A stretch of DNA of 33,466 nt from Promethearchaeota archaeon (lineage in GTDB: Archaea > Asgardarchaeota > Lokiarchaeia > Sigynarchaeales > SOKP01): assembly GCA_030620005.1 (NCBI GenBank), contig JAUXAJ010000020.1, positions 1 through 33,466 on the forward strand. Direction: 5' to 3'. Numbering within the stretch: the stretch's first letter is position 1; every line of letters starts with the position of its first letter. The position numbers and the translations under genes are program-made. Below the pieces are notes generated by a model, which saw only the letters and a program-made list of their open reading frames with translations, was not told the DNA's origin and ran no database searches. Shown here piece after piece: positions 1-7,575 of this stretch.

Positions 1-216
1 GCGACACACGATAGAGATGTAAATGCTTCACTTAATCTGAGAAAAGAAGGAATGAAAATCTTAAAAGAAGAAAAACTTATCACGATCATTAGCAATAATG
101 GTAACACTACCGTTGGGATGACGGGAGGTCACGCCTTTGGAGATAATGTAAGACCTAAAGAGATTCTCGCGAATATCTTTCGGCAGTTGTCGATGAATGA
201 GGAAACGATCTCCTAG
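1..216 (+). CDS. tnpB: TnpB RNA-guided nuclease, C-terminal fragment
   Basis: This open frame enters from the window edge and gives 71 residues ending at TAG 214-216. Near its start is HDRDVNASLNL, the last RuvC motif of TnpB (Asp of DRDxNA is a metal ligand), and further on TVGMTGGHAFGDNVRP, matching the conserved TnpB C-terminal signature (TVG-TG-A-GD-VRP). TnpB is the programmable nuclease of IS200/IS605 elements and ancestor of Cas12; it uses an RNA made from the element's right end to cut DNA beside a short target motif. The zinc-ribbon and the first two RuvC motifs are off the window, so activity cannot be judged. The remaining C-terminus looks intact. Confidence 0.88.
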   Translation, partial: ATHDRDVNASLNLRKEGMKILKEEKLITIISNNGNTTVGMTGGHAFGDNVRPKEILANIFRQLSMNEETIS

Positions 217-226
217 AGGAAGGAAT

Positions 227-246
227 CTCCTTCCTTTAGGAAGGAG
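227..246 (+). repeat. Right-end hairpin of the IS605-type element
   Basis: A perfect 8-bp stem, CTCCTTCC (227-234) and GGAAGGAG (239-246), closes a TTTA loop eleven bases after the tnpB stop. GGAAGG at 218-223 can pair alternatively with the same left arm, giving a competing fold. Its place between tnpB and the element end fits the subterminal TnpA-binding hairpin and the 3' stem of the guide RNA. Confidence 0.7.
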
Positions 247-259
247 TAGTTCAAAACTT

Positions 260-1555
260 TCACGCATCTTCTAATTTGATAATGTTACTCAAGTGTTCTC
301 GTGCTTTATCCCTCTTTTCGTCATCCAGCTTGCATTCCATGTTTGAAATTTTCCAAAATCTATATTCATGGTTTAGAAATGCTGGACATTCCACCCTAAT
401 TCCAACTGGGCATTTAGTTATTTGCCAGCATTGAAATTTTTTATCGTAGAATTTGTGGAACTTGTTAGGCAATTTTTTGAAGTCGAAATTGGTTTTTTTA
501 AGGAATTTTTTTAAGGAATTCGAATTGTACGTGTTATAAAATAAAACTTTCTTCGATTTGTTCTCTTCCTTCTTAAAAAAGTCCCGGACAGCCGCTAGAG
601 TCTTTCCCGTGTATGTAGTCTCGAACTTAAAACCTTTTTCATTGCCCTCTAATTCATTAATCATGTCCACTGATTCTTGGCTTTTAATTGTTTTTACACC
701 ATATTCTGAGCCTAAAAAGCCTTTAATCAAGGAAAAATCGGTTTCTACTACTTTTACATTTGGGATGGATTTATCGCGTTTACGCAAGTATTTAATGGCT
801 TTATTTGCAATTTTAATGAGGGCTTTAGGATTAACAACGAGATCTAAAGAAACACTTACAAGGTAAACTTTAGTTTTTAAACCTAATATTTTACAACCTG
901 CAGTCAAGCCAGCAGCCGTTCCCGTAGAACCTGCTGCGACAAAAATCACATCGGGTTCTGGAATTTGACCGTCATCTATTTGATCTTTCAACTCAAACAT
1001 TGCATTAATGAAACCGACAGAGCCTAAAGAGCTCCCTATACCGAAGAGTGGGCTACCCCCAAAAGACATGACGTAATATTTTGGATGAAAAAGCCTGAAA
1101 AGTAATGCTTTTAAAAGAATGATTTCAAAACTCTTGCTAAAACTGAGTTTAGCACCAAAATAATCGTATAACAATAAAGAGCGTTGGACGTGCCAAGTTA
1201 AAGGCTGATCTCCGAGAAATAATTTACATTTTAGACCTAAATTCTTCGTAATGATAGCGCACGCTAATCCGTGGTTGGTACCAATTCCACCCATGGTAAT
1301 CATACCCTTTTTCTTTTTCTTCATTGCTTTTCCAAAAATGAACTCAAACTTCCGAAGTTTATTACCACCGTAAACATCATGATTTTTATCATCTCTTTTA
1401 ATGAAAAGCCTACCTTCGCTAGATAAGTTAAATTCTTTCTCTACTGTTGTTAATCGATCGATGGGAGTCGGAATACCGGTAAGTAAAGGAATCCAAGGAA
1501 CTTTTTTCTTAAGGTTAGGATATTTTTTAAATAATAATGGTTCGGTCCTTTCCAT
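260..1555 (-). CDS. PLP-dependent ACC deaminase/D-cysteine desulfhydrase-family enzyme with Cys-rich tail
   Basis: The 431-residue product belongs to fold-type II PLP enzymes of the 1-aminocyclopropane-1-carboxylate deaminase/D-cysteine desulfhydrase group. The cofactor lysine is K66 in YGGNKLRK, followed by a substrate loop GTNHG (92-96), the phosphate-binding loop AAGSTGTAAG (207-216) and a C-terminal YTGK (315-318). The substrate cannot be read from sequence. Family members are about 330 residues; this one carries about 60 extra at the C-terminus with Cys 376, 382, 390 and 408 arranged CW...C...CPA...FW...C, like the bacterial two-CW metal-binding motif. The ATG at 1555 was chosen over an in-frame TTG at 1573, which has no better upstream signal. 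The gene converges on the IS605 right end at its 3' side. Confidence 0.82.
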   Translation of the reverse strand: MERTEPLLFKKYPNLKKKVPWIPLLTGIPTPIDRLTTVEKEFNLSSEGRLFIKRDDKNHDVYGGNKLRKFEFIFGKAMKKKKKGMITMGGIGTNHGLACAIITKNLGLKCKLFLGDQPLTWHVQRSLLLYDYFGAKLSFSKSFEIILLKALLFRLFHPKYYVMSFGGSPLFGIGSSLGSVGFINAMFELKDQIDDGQIPEPDVIFVAAGSTGTAAGLTAGCKILGLKTKVYLVSVSLDLVVNPKALIKIANKAIKYLRKRDKSIPNVKVVETDFSLIKGFLGSEYGVKTIKSQESVDMINELEGNEKGFKFETTYTGKTLAAVRDFFKKEENKSKKVLFYNTYNSNSLKKFLKKTNFDFKKLPNKFHKFYDKKFQCWQITKCPVGIRVECPAFLNHEYRFWKISNMECKLDDEKRDKAREHLSNIIKLEDA

Positions 1556-1650
1556 TATTAAAATAATATACAACTAATAAAAAAATTTTAGAAAAGATTG
1601 TAATACATTAGTATTATTTAATTTAATCAATCGCGTACTAATTAATTGTG

Positions 1651-2661
1651 TCACGTGATACCAACTTCTATTTCGATCATTCGGGTGATCCCTATGTCAA
1701 AAAAGGTTTCAAATCCATTTATATAATATCTAATCAAATTTCTAACTTGTAATTCTTCAAGTGAATCCCTTTTGAACTCTAATCCATCGAGCATGGAATT
1801 TAATTCAATTAAATTATCTTGAAATTGAGAAATTGAATTCAAATTGATATTCTCGTATTGTTTTATGATATTTATTAAAAATTTTGGAATTCGAGCTAAA
1901 ATGTCGGAATATTTTTTGATTAAATCCTTTAAAAAATCTGAATCTGAGACACGAAGTAAAACAAATGCTTGCAACGATTCGTTGATAAATTCCTTTATTT
2001 TTAGCAAGACCACGCGATCGCCCAAGAATCTTATTATCGGAAGGTTACGATAATTCTTAGCGCTTTTTGATATAGGATATTCGGAGAGCCCCGTTATTAA
2101 TATTCTCGTTCCTAAAGTGTATTTCCTTTCAATTTCCGCTAATAATAGGTCATTATTCTCCTTTAAAGTATCATCAATGAATCTTTTAATTATTGTGTTA
2201 AAAACATTAACAAGATCAGTTAACACATTTTGGACCGTTGTTTTTTTTGTATCTAATAAGAAATTGATTACAAATTCTTTTTCCATTTCCAAAGTCTTGA
2301 AATCTAATCCAATGATTTCCCTTCTTAATTCTATGAGCAATTCATACAATGCATCGTAATTATCACCGTTATACTTGAGAGTTATCTCTTCGATATTTAA
2401 TTTAAATGCTGAGATTAAAGCTTTTTTAATTAGTTTCATAGGCCACTCATTTCCATCAATTCTGAAAACAAACTTTTGCTCATCCTCTAAATGGAGCCTG
2501 ATCATTAGCGTTTTATCGTCAATTGGATAAAGGGAAACTTCGGATTTCTCTTCCAGTTTTGCAGCGTTAGTCCATTCTTGAGGGAATGTTATAGCTCTCG
2601 AATTTCCTAATTTTATTACGCTTCGAATATATTTTTCTTTATACGATTTCATTTCTCTCAT
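1651..2661 (-). CDS. AbrB-like DNA-binding / PhoU-domain regulator
   Basis: The 336-residue protein starts with a SpoVT/AbrB-type swapped-hairpin segment (about 8-55: SVIKLGNSRAITFPQEW, then LMIRLH), which normally binds DNA as a dimer. The rest is all-helical, rich in I, L and charged residues, and fits a PhoU-like helical domain. AbrB-PhoU fusions are common in archaea and are annotated as phosphate uptake regulators; no pst transporter genes lie in this window, so the phosphate link is family knowledge only. Two ATGs, at 2661 and 2652, are equally possible. About 225 bp of very AT-rich sequence separates it from the divergent phosphatase gene and must hold both promoters. Confidence 0.72.
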   Translation of the reverse strand: MREMKSYKEKYIRSVIKLGNSRAITFPQEWTNAAKLEEKSEVSLYPIDDKTLMIRLHLEDEQKFVFRIDGNEWPMKLIKKALISAFKLNIEEITLKYNGDNYDALYELLIELRREIIGLDFKTLEMEKEFVINFLLDTKKTTVQNVLTDLVNVFNTIIKRFIDDTLKENNDLLLAEIERKYTLGTRILITGLSEYPISKSAKNYRNLPIIRFLGDRVVLLKIKEFINESLQAFVLLRVSDSDFLKDLIKKYSDILARIPKFLINIIKQYENINLNSISQFQDNLIELNSMLDGLEFKRDSLEELQVRNLIRYYINGFETFFDIGITRMIEIEVGIT

Positions 2662-2887
2662 TATTATTATATAAAATGTATAATGTATTATATTTTATTG
2701 TGTGATTATATATAATCAATAATATATTATATTTTTTTACATTTGATATATTTATATATATTTTGAAAAGGAATTCACGATCAGAAAAATTCTGATTAAT
2801 TAATTTTATTTTATATCGGATTTATTTTAAATTTGGGAATAAGAAGAAACTAGTTCTAAAAAATAAATTCAAAGTAGTAAACTTGAA

Positions 2888-3781
2888 ATGATTAACGAAT
2901 CCTTAATAAAAGAAATTATTAAAAATCCTAAGAAAGTTGAAAATTTAAAGTATGATCAGATTTTATCTATTTTTGAAACCGTAAAAGAAATCTTGATCGA
3001 CGAGAATTTCTTGTTAGAGTTCGATATTGAAGACATTAACGAAGAAATTTACGTGATTGGTGATATTCATGGAAATTTAAAATCGTTGCTAAAATTTATA
3101 GAATTAATAAATCAAAACAACCCAAAATACGTAGTATTTTTAGGAGATATCGTAGATAGAGGCCCGAGACAATTAGAATGCTTAGTTATTGTATTGTCAC
3201 TAAAAATCCTTTACTCTAATAAATATTTCATTTTAAAAGGAAATCACGAAACTTTAGAAATGAACGAATATTACGGTTTTTTTCAAGATTTCACGCAAAG
3301 ATTTAACGATCCGAATAAATTTAAAGCGATACTAGACGTCTATAATGCACTTCCTATTTCCGCGCTGGTAAACAACTCGATCCTCTTAATGCACGGTGGT
3401 ATTCCAAGAGATATTGATATACTCGAAAAAATTAGGGGTTTAAAGACTAAAAACATTATTTCTGTTTTCAAATCTATAACCCACGGTATAGTAGAGATCA
3501 TGTGGAACGACCCAAAATCGGGATTAAAAGGATTTTCCGAAAGTTTTAGGGGTCCAGGGATTTATTTCTTCGGAGAAGATGTTTTTGAGAAATTTATGGA
3601 AGCTAATAAGCTTAAATATCTTGTTAGAGCGCACGAATGCTTTCCTGAAGGGTATAGATGGTTTTTTAACAATAGATTATTATCAATTTTTTCTTCTGCA
3701 AATTATCGGGGGGATTTTTTTCCTAGTCCCGCATCTTTCGCAGTAATTAAAAACAACAAAGTAATTCCAAAAATTTTATAG
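2888..3781 (+). CDS. PPP-family serine/threonine protein phosphatase
   Basis: The 297-residue protein has the whole metallophosphatase signature of the PPP (PP1/PP2A/calcineurin-like) family in order: GDIHG (58-62), GDIVDRG (86-92), GNHE (118-121), LMHGG (167-171) and RAHE (247-250), plus the RGPG turn (221-224) seen in eukaryotic-type PPPs. These residues bind two metal ions and the phosphate, so it should dephosphorylate Ser/Thr in proteins in the cytoplasm. A helical region of about 50 residues precedes the catalytic core. Start ATG is at 2888 and the stop is TAG. The gene stands alone, divergent from the AbrB-PhoU regulator. Substrates are unknown; the RIO2 kinase nearby is on the other strand and need not be a partner. 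Confidence 0.9.
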   Translation: MINESLIKEIIKNPKKVENLKYDQILSIFETVKEILIDENFLLEFDIEDINEEIYVIGDIHGNLKSLLKFIELINQNNPKYVVFLGDIVDRGPRQLECLVIVLSLKILYSNKYFILKGNHETLEMNEYYGFFQDFTQRFNDPNKFKAILDVYNALPISALVNNSILLMHGGIPRDIDILEKIRGLKTKNIISVFKSITHGIVEIMWNDPKSGLKGFSESFRGPGIYFFGEDVFEKFMEANKLKYLVRAHECFPEGYRWFFNNRLLSIFSSANYRGDFFPSPASFAVIKNNKVIPKIL

Positions 3782-3880
3782 TAATGACTGGACTAATTCG
3801 AGGAATTCTTCCGCGATTTCTCCATAATTGCTACCGTCTTACTCTACAAGGATTTTATCTCGACACGGAACAATGTTCAA
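3776..3880 (-). pseudogene. Possible decayed gene remnant, unknown family
   Basis: On the minus strand a frame from 3880 reads NIVPCRDKILVE, then TAA (3839-3841), then DGSNYGEIAEEFLELVQSLL before a second TAA. The composition (acidic and amphipathic, with RDK, DG and E-rich helix) looks like protein rather than random AT-rich translation, and is broken by one stop. It sits downstream of lsm on the same strand and overlaps the 3' end of the phosphatase gene by a few bases. No family could be named with confidence; the tail is faintly like the C-terminus of ParA/NifH-type ATPases. It could be chance. Confidence 0.25.
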
Positions 3881-4014
3881 AATAAATAATATCTATAATC
3901 AAGCAAAATTCATTGGATTCAATATTTTTATCATCATTCATTCTTTAGAATGAACGCTCCTTATTTCGGTAAAGTCCAATTTGCAAGTAGTAATTTTACC
4001 AAATGGGTAACTCC

Positions 4015-4275
4015 TCAAATTCCTTCGGAGGCATCAGGCTTTATAAAGAGGAGATTGTTACCTCTAATAAATATCTCGTTGTATCTTGCTACGGGTGAAC
4101 CATCTATGAGTTCTAACGCTTCTTCTAAAATCATGTTCATATATGCGTCGATTTCTTTTAATAAACCTTTATATTCGGTTCCATCCTTTAATCTAAGCAA
4201 AATTTGAGAATTTTGAGCATTTTGTAGGATTTGAAGAGGATTTTTTGATCTCTGTTGAGTATTATTTCTTGACAT
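4015..4275 (-). CDS. Sm-like archaeal protein (LSm)
   Basis: This 86-residue protein is an archaeal LSm: NPLQILQNAQNSQILLRLKDG begins the Sm1 motif (about 12-50, with the YKGLLKEIDAYMNMILEEA strand pattern) and IFIRGNNLLFIKP (about 68-80) is the Sm2 motif, whose RG binds RNA uridines. LSm proteins form six- or seven-membered rings that bind U-rich RNA and take part in RNA processing and stability. A 15-residue polar N-terminal extension precedes the fold. The stop is TGA and the length matches the family, which argues that TGA works as a terminator in this genome. In many archaea lsm is followed by the gene for ribosomal protein L37e; that gene is absent here. Confidence 0.93.
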   Translation of the reverse strand: MSRNNTQQRSKNPLQILQNAQNSQILLRLKDGTEYKGLLKEIDAYMNMILEEALELIDGSPVARYNEIFIRGNNLLFIKPDASEGI

Positions 4276-4370
4276 TCTTTTATACCTTTAAAAAAAATAC
4301 ATTTAATATAATTATTCTAAGAATAATTTAAAGAAAATGTTTTTTAAATTAAAACCTTATTAAATTTATC

Positions 4371-5003
4371 GTGGTCATTATTAATTCTGACGAGAAAAAA
4401 GAGATTGAAAACAGATATAATTCGATTTCCGATAAGAAGAAAGAGATAATTAAAAAATATGACAGCACTTCACATTTTTACGATAAGAGATACTTAAAAA
4501 TCCAATGTGAAAAATTTGACATTATTTTAAACGATTATAATTTATCAAAAAAAATTATTTTAGACGCTGGCTGCGGAACGGGGCTTTTGTTGAAACACAT
4601 GCTAAACTCTTGTAACTCTACACGTAGAACACGCTTTTATTATATAGGAACAGACATCTCTTGGAACATGTTAATGGAATTTAGATTAAAAATGAAAAAC
4701 AATGATAAAGCTTCATATAATCTTATTTTATCAGATTTAGAGAATCTACCGCTTAGAGACCAAACTTTTCACTCGATATTTTCTCTTACATCTTTGCAAA
4801 ACCTACCAAATATTAATGATGGAATTAAGGAGTTGTTCAGAGTTTTAAAAAACAATGCTGTTATTAACTTATCCATATTAAAGAAGAACCTGAAACTAGA
4901 TGATCTAATAAATGTAATCAAGCCACTACTTAAAAATTTAAAAGTAATTAGTGAAAATTCTATTGAAGATGTATTTATTCAAGGAGTAGCTAAAAAAAGT
5001 TAG
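4371..5003 (+). CDS. Class I SAM-dependent methyltransferase
   Basis: The 210-residue product has a Rossmann-type methyltransferase core. Motif I is LDAGCGTG (64-71), the acidic residue after strand 2 is D95 in IGTDIS, motif II/III is ILSDLENLPLRDQTFHSIFS, followed by LPNINDGIKELFRVLKN, the usual post-motif region of the Methyltransf_11 group. The substrate (small molecule, lipid, RNA or protein) cannot be told. The start is a GTG at 4371 with no Shine-Dalgarno in front, so translation is probably leaderless; the 40-residue N-terminal helix contains YDSTSHFYDKRY, typical of UbiE/COQ5-like methyltransferases. It is divergent from lsm with about 95 bp between. Confidence 0.85.
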   Translation: MVIINSDEKKEIENRYNSISDKKKEIIKKYDSTSHFYDKRYLKIQCEKFDIILNDYNLSKKIILDAGCGTGLLLKHMLNSCNSTRRTRFYYIGTDISWNMLMEFRLKMKNNDKASYNLILSDLENLPLRDQTFHSIFSLTSLQNLPNINDGIKELFRVLKNNAVINLSILKKNLKLDDLINVIKPLLKNLKVISENSIEDVFIQGVAKKS

Positions 5004-5363
5004 TCATGATATTCGCATTACGATATATTTGTTTTATTCTTAATTTATGTTAAAGATATTGAATCTCTTTTTAATTTTTTAAAAATAAGCACGGCTTTTT
5101 AACTTTCAAATTAAAAAAAGAAAAAATATAATTTATTTAACGAACGGCGAATTATCTCATAGATATGAACCGGCTTCACTATAAATGTCGTTAAATGATT
5201 CTTTTAAAGAATCGCTTTCTTCATTAAAATTAAATTCGGACAAAGAATACATTTTAAACTTCCTTATTTCGATGTAAAATGTTATAGTAATTTTTTACAA
5301 ACAATATTTAAAAAGTCCAATATATATTTTTTATAAAAAAAAGTTCAAGAGAATTTTTAAAGG
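5004..5363. other. AT-rich intergenic stretch
   Basis: This 360-bp stretch lies between the convergent methyltransferase and rio2 genes. It is mostly A/T with several short T-runs near 5090-5100 that could end the methyltransferase transcript. The only structured part seen is a small minus-strand reading frame at 5157-5252, listed separately. No tRNA or longer frame was found. Confidence 0.5.
5157..5252 (-). CDS. Possible small acidic protein (31 residues)
   Basis: An ATG at 5252 opens a 31-codon frame ending in TGA at 5157. It is preceded by AAGGAAG about seven bases upstream, a fair ribosome-binding site. The predicted peptide starts MYSLSEFNFNEESDSL and is strongly acidic and Ser/Asn-rich, unlike the Lys/Ile/Asn-rich translation expected from random AT-rich DNA. 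It lies upstream of no gene on its strand except rio2, about 200 bp on and with its own promoter region of unclear extent. It resembles no family known to me and could still be chance. Confidence 0.3.
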   Translation of the reverse strand: MYSLSEFNFNEESDSLKESFNDIYSEAGSYL

Positions 5364-6242
5364 TTAAATTTCATGAAAAGACGCTAATATCTCTTCAATA
5401 TCGCTTTCAATATTATATTTTTTTCTAAAATAAGTGCAAATATTCTTAATATCTCTTTCTAAGAGCGAATCTGAGTTAGGATGGTTGCTTGAAACCCATT
5501 GTAACCAATCAATTATTAAGATATTTCCCTCCTCATCCACCACGATGTTGAATTCTCCTAAATCTCCGTGAATCATCTGCGCTTCTTGAAAAATAATTCT
5601 CATCTGATTCATAATTTCGTTAAATATAGTAAGGGGATCGTCAATATACTTATAATATACCAATTCTTTTCCTCGCAAATATTCCATAACCACCATGTGC
5701 CTGTTATAACCTATTGGTTTAGGCGTGTCTAATTTTAATTCATGTATTCGTTCTAAAGCTTCGTATTCTTTTTTAGCAGCAAGTCTGTTTACATATAACC
5801 AAGAAATATGTTTCCTATCACCTATTAAATTTCTGAGAAGCCTTATATTTTTGAAGCTCGTCCTTCCCATTCGGTAGACCTTGAGAGCGTAAATATTCTC
5901 ATCATCATCCCTGCAACTATATACATCAGATTCTTTACCTTTTCCTATAGGAGGTCCCAATTCACTTATAACATTTTTCTCTACTAAGGCGTGTAAAGCA
6001 AGTAAATCGTACCCTATAGAATTCAATGTATAACTAATCTCGTATTCTGCTGAATTTCTTATTATTAAATCAAATTTATGAACTTTTTTTAACCTAAACA
6101 AGGTTTCTTCCATTTTATATCGTGAATAGAACTTAATATTGCTAACCTTGACATATTCACTTCTTTTCATGCCCAATTCTATTGCCATTAACATCCTTAA
6201 ATCTTCTTTATCTAGTTGCGTTAAAATTTTTGTTGCTTTCAC
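5364..6242 (-). CDS. rio2: RIO2-type atypical serine kinase
   Basis: The 292-residue protein has the RIO2 order: an N-terminal winged helix (about 9-85, LDKEDLRMLMAIELGMK onwards), then the RIO kinase fold. The nucleotide loop is IGKGKESDVY (99-108), the ATP-binding lysine is K121 in ALKVYR, the catalytic loop is HGDLGEFN (225-232) and the metal-binding Asp is D245 in IDWLQW, where most RIO2s have IDFPQ. RIO2 is an ATPase/kinase that acts in maturation of the small ribosomal subunit. The GTG at 6242 was chosen: a TATA-like box lies about 28 bases upstream, giving a leaderless start, and the winged helix begins right after it. A TTG at 6290 would add 16 hydrophobic residues from inside that promoter. 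Confidence 0.93.
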   Translation of the reverse strand: MKATKILTQLDKEDLRMLMAIELGMKRSEYVKVSNIKFYSRYKMEETLFRLKKVHKFDLIIRNSAEYEISYTLNSIGYDLLALHALVEKNVISELGPPIGKGKESDVYSCRDDDENIYALKVYRMGRTSFKNIRLLRNLIGDRKHISWLYVNRLAAKKEYEALERIHELKLDTPKPIGYNRHMVVMEYLRGKELVYYKYIDDPLTIFNEIMNQMRIIFQEAQMIHGDLGEFNIVVDEEGNILIIDWLQWVSSNHPNSDSLLERDIKNICTYFRKKYNIESDIEEILASFHEI

Positions 6243-6262
6243 AATAATATTATGGATAAAAA

Positions 6263-6278
6263 AAATATAAGTATTTAA
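6263..6278 (-). promoter_or_regulatory. Archaeal TATA box of rio2
   Basis: Read on the minus strand the segment is TTAAATACTTATATTT, centred about 28 bases before the GTG start. This spacing puts transcription start at or next to the start codon, as in leaderless archaeal messages, and supports the shorter RIO2 start. Confidence 0.5.
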
Positions 6279-6329
6279 TGAATCAGACAATTTTAATGAG
6301 ATCTTTGAAAATCATCCACAATTTAGATT

Positions 6330-7484
6330 TTACTCTTTTTTTCTAGCTAGCTCATTTTCTTTAGCTTTTTTCTTCTCTTCCTTTATTTTGGCTTTTTCTT
6401 CTCTCTTCTTAGCTCGCTCTTCTTTTTTCAGGGCTTGTTCTTTCTCTTTAATCTTTTTCTGTCCTTCCTTTAATTTAGCCTTTTCTTCTTTTTTCTTTGT
6501 TTTCTCTTTCTCCTCTTGTCTTTTTTGCTCGTTCTTTGCCATCTCTCTCGCTTCCTTTGCCTTATCTCTTGCTAGTTTTGCCTTATCTATTGCTTTACTT
6601 GTCTTTTCTCTCGCTTGGTTTATTTTTTCTTCATTTTTTCGCAATTTTTCAGCTTCCTTTAATTCCGCGTCTTTCTTCTTCAAATCTTTCTTAATACCTA
6701 AGAAAATATACTCTTTGTAAGATTTATAAAAAGAAACTAATTTTAACACGTTAGGAATTAAAAATGTTAACGCTGCTATGAGCAAGGCTATTAAAAACAG
6801 TAATAAATCAATTAATGAAATGAGATATAATGTAGAAGTGTGACCCTTTTGAAATAAAAATAAGAATATTCCTTGATTTAAATATAAAAATATGCCAGCA
6901 CTTAAAATTATCCCAATTAGCGAATACACGATTATTGGATAATCTAATTCAACAATTCCAACCCCAATAATGATGATATGAAGAATTAAAGTAATGAACA
7001 TTAATACTCTTGGAATTCCTAACCATAATTCGTAAATATTTGCACTCACTTCAAAATTTCCCTCAGTTAACGGCCATAGAAAGAAACAACTAATAATTAA
7101 TAGCGATATTGCAGGTAATAAGATCGCTGTTAAAGATGAGTAAAAATACAGGCGTATTGAAAATAATCTATTTAATTTTTGAATTTTTTCTTTTTCGTAT
7201 TTTTTTACGGTCTCTAACATGGCATCTAGTCGTAATTTAATTTTATTTGGAATTTCTTGTTCGAGTAATATTAATTGAATTGTATCGTCTGGGTAATTGC
7301 CCATTAACTCTGTTATTAATTCAAAACCATTTTGAAACCTTTCTTGAGAGCTTTTTGGACCTCTCCACAAATAAATAATTTTCTCATCCTCGTCCAGTAA
7401 GGCACACAAGTCGTGAAGAAGAAGAACTTGATCTTCTTCAAGCCAGTTCTTCTTGTCTTCTTTAAATATAAATGTTCTTAACAA
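6330..7484 (-). CDS. Four-TM membrane protein with possible gelsolin-like head and long charged tail
   Basis: The 384-residue product has three parts. Residues 15-95 form a soluble domain with the pattern DQVLLLHD...KIIYLWRGPKSSQERF, which resembles gelsolin/ADF-H-like repeats (strand, turn, IYVWxG, SS-E, helix, strand); this is a reading by eye. Residues about 111-138, 156-179, 183-203 and 217-245 are four hydrophobic helices. Residues 262-384 are almost wholly K, E, A, R and Q with heptad-like spacing, predicted as a long single helix or coiled coil facing the cytoplasm. The start is TTG at 7484; no ATG lies near. Gelsolin domains fused to membrane helices are reported in Asgard archaea. 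The gene lies between por and rio2 on the same strand with 87 bp to rio2. Function unknown; a link from membrane to cytoskeleton is a guess. Confidence 0.65.
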   Translation of the reverse strand: MLRTFIFKEDKKNWLEEDQVLLLHDLCALLDEDEKIIYLWRGPKSSQERFQNGFELITELMGNYPDDTIQLILLEQEIPNKIKLRLDAMLETVKKYEKEKIQKLNRLFSIRLYFYSSLTAILLPAISLLIISCFFLWPLTEGNFEVSANIYELWLGIPRVLMFITLILHIIIIGVGIVELDYPIIVYSLIGIILSAGIFLYLNQGIFLFLFQKGHTSTLYLISLIDLLLFLIALLIAALTFLIPNVLKLVSFYKSYKEYIFLGIKKDLKKKDAELKEAEKLRKNEEKINQAREKTSKAIDKAKLARDKAKEAREMAKNEQKRQEEKEKTKKKEEKAKLKEGQKKIKEKEQALKKEERAKKREEKAKIKEEKKKAKENELARKKE

Positions 7485-7575
7485 GATTAATCAACAATTT
7501 TGAAATAAAATTATAATTAATAATAATTTTGAGTATTGAATATATGAAGAAATTAAAATTAAAATATTTAGTTTA

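Larger units (their letters stand above)
1..258 (+). mobile_element. Right end of an IS200/IS605-family element (partial)
   Basis: The window opens inside a TnpB gene and runs through its 3' end into a short hairpin and a TTCAAAAC sequence typical of the right end of IS605-type elements. These elements have no inverted terminal repeats; ends are subterminal hairpins recognised by the TnpA transposase. The left end, any tnpA and most of tnpB lie outside the window. The exact right boundary is inferred at about 254-258, two to five bases before the stop codon of the opposing PLP-enzyme gene at 260-262. In active systems the 3' end of tnpB plus this right end encode the guide RNA (reRNA/omega RNA), whose guide comes from the flank just beyond. 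Confidence 0.7.

Noticed and set aside
61..267. Minus-strand 68-codon frame opposite tnpB
   Set aside because: It is antisense to the recognised TnpB C-terminus and the IS hairpin, with no family pattern.
3950..4207. Plus-strand 85-codon frame opposite lsm
   Set aside because: Shadow of the clear LSm gene on the other strand.
6388..6720. Plus-strand Ser/Phe-rich frame of 110 codons
   Set aside because: It is the antisense of the K/E-rich coil (AAR/GAR codons give TTY/TCY), so its length is a by-product of composition.
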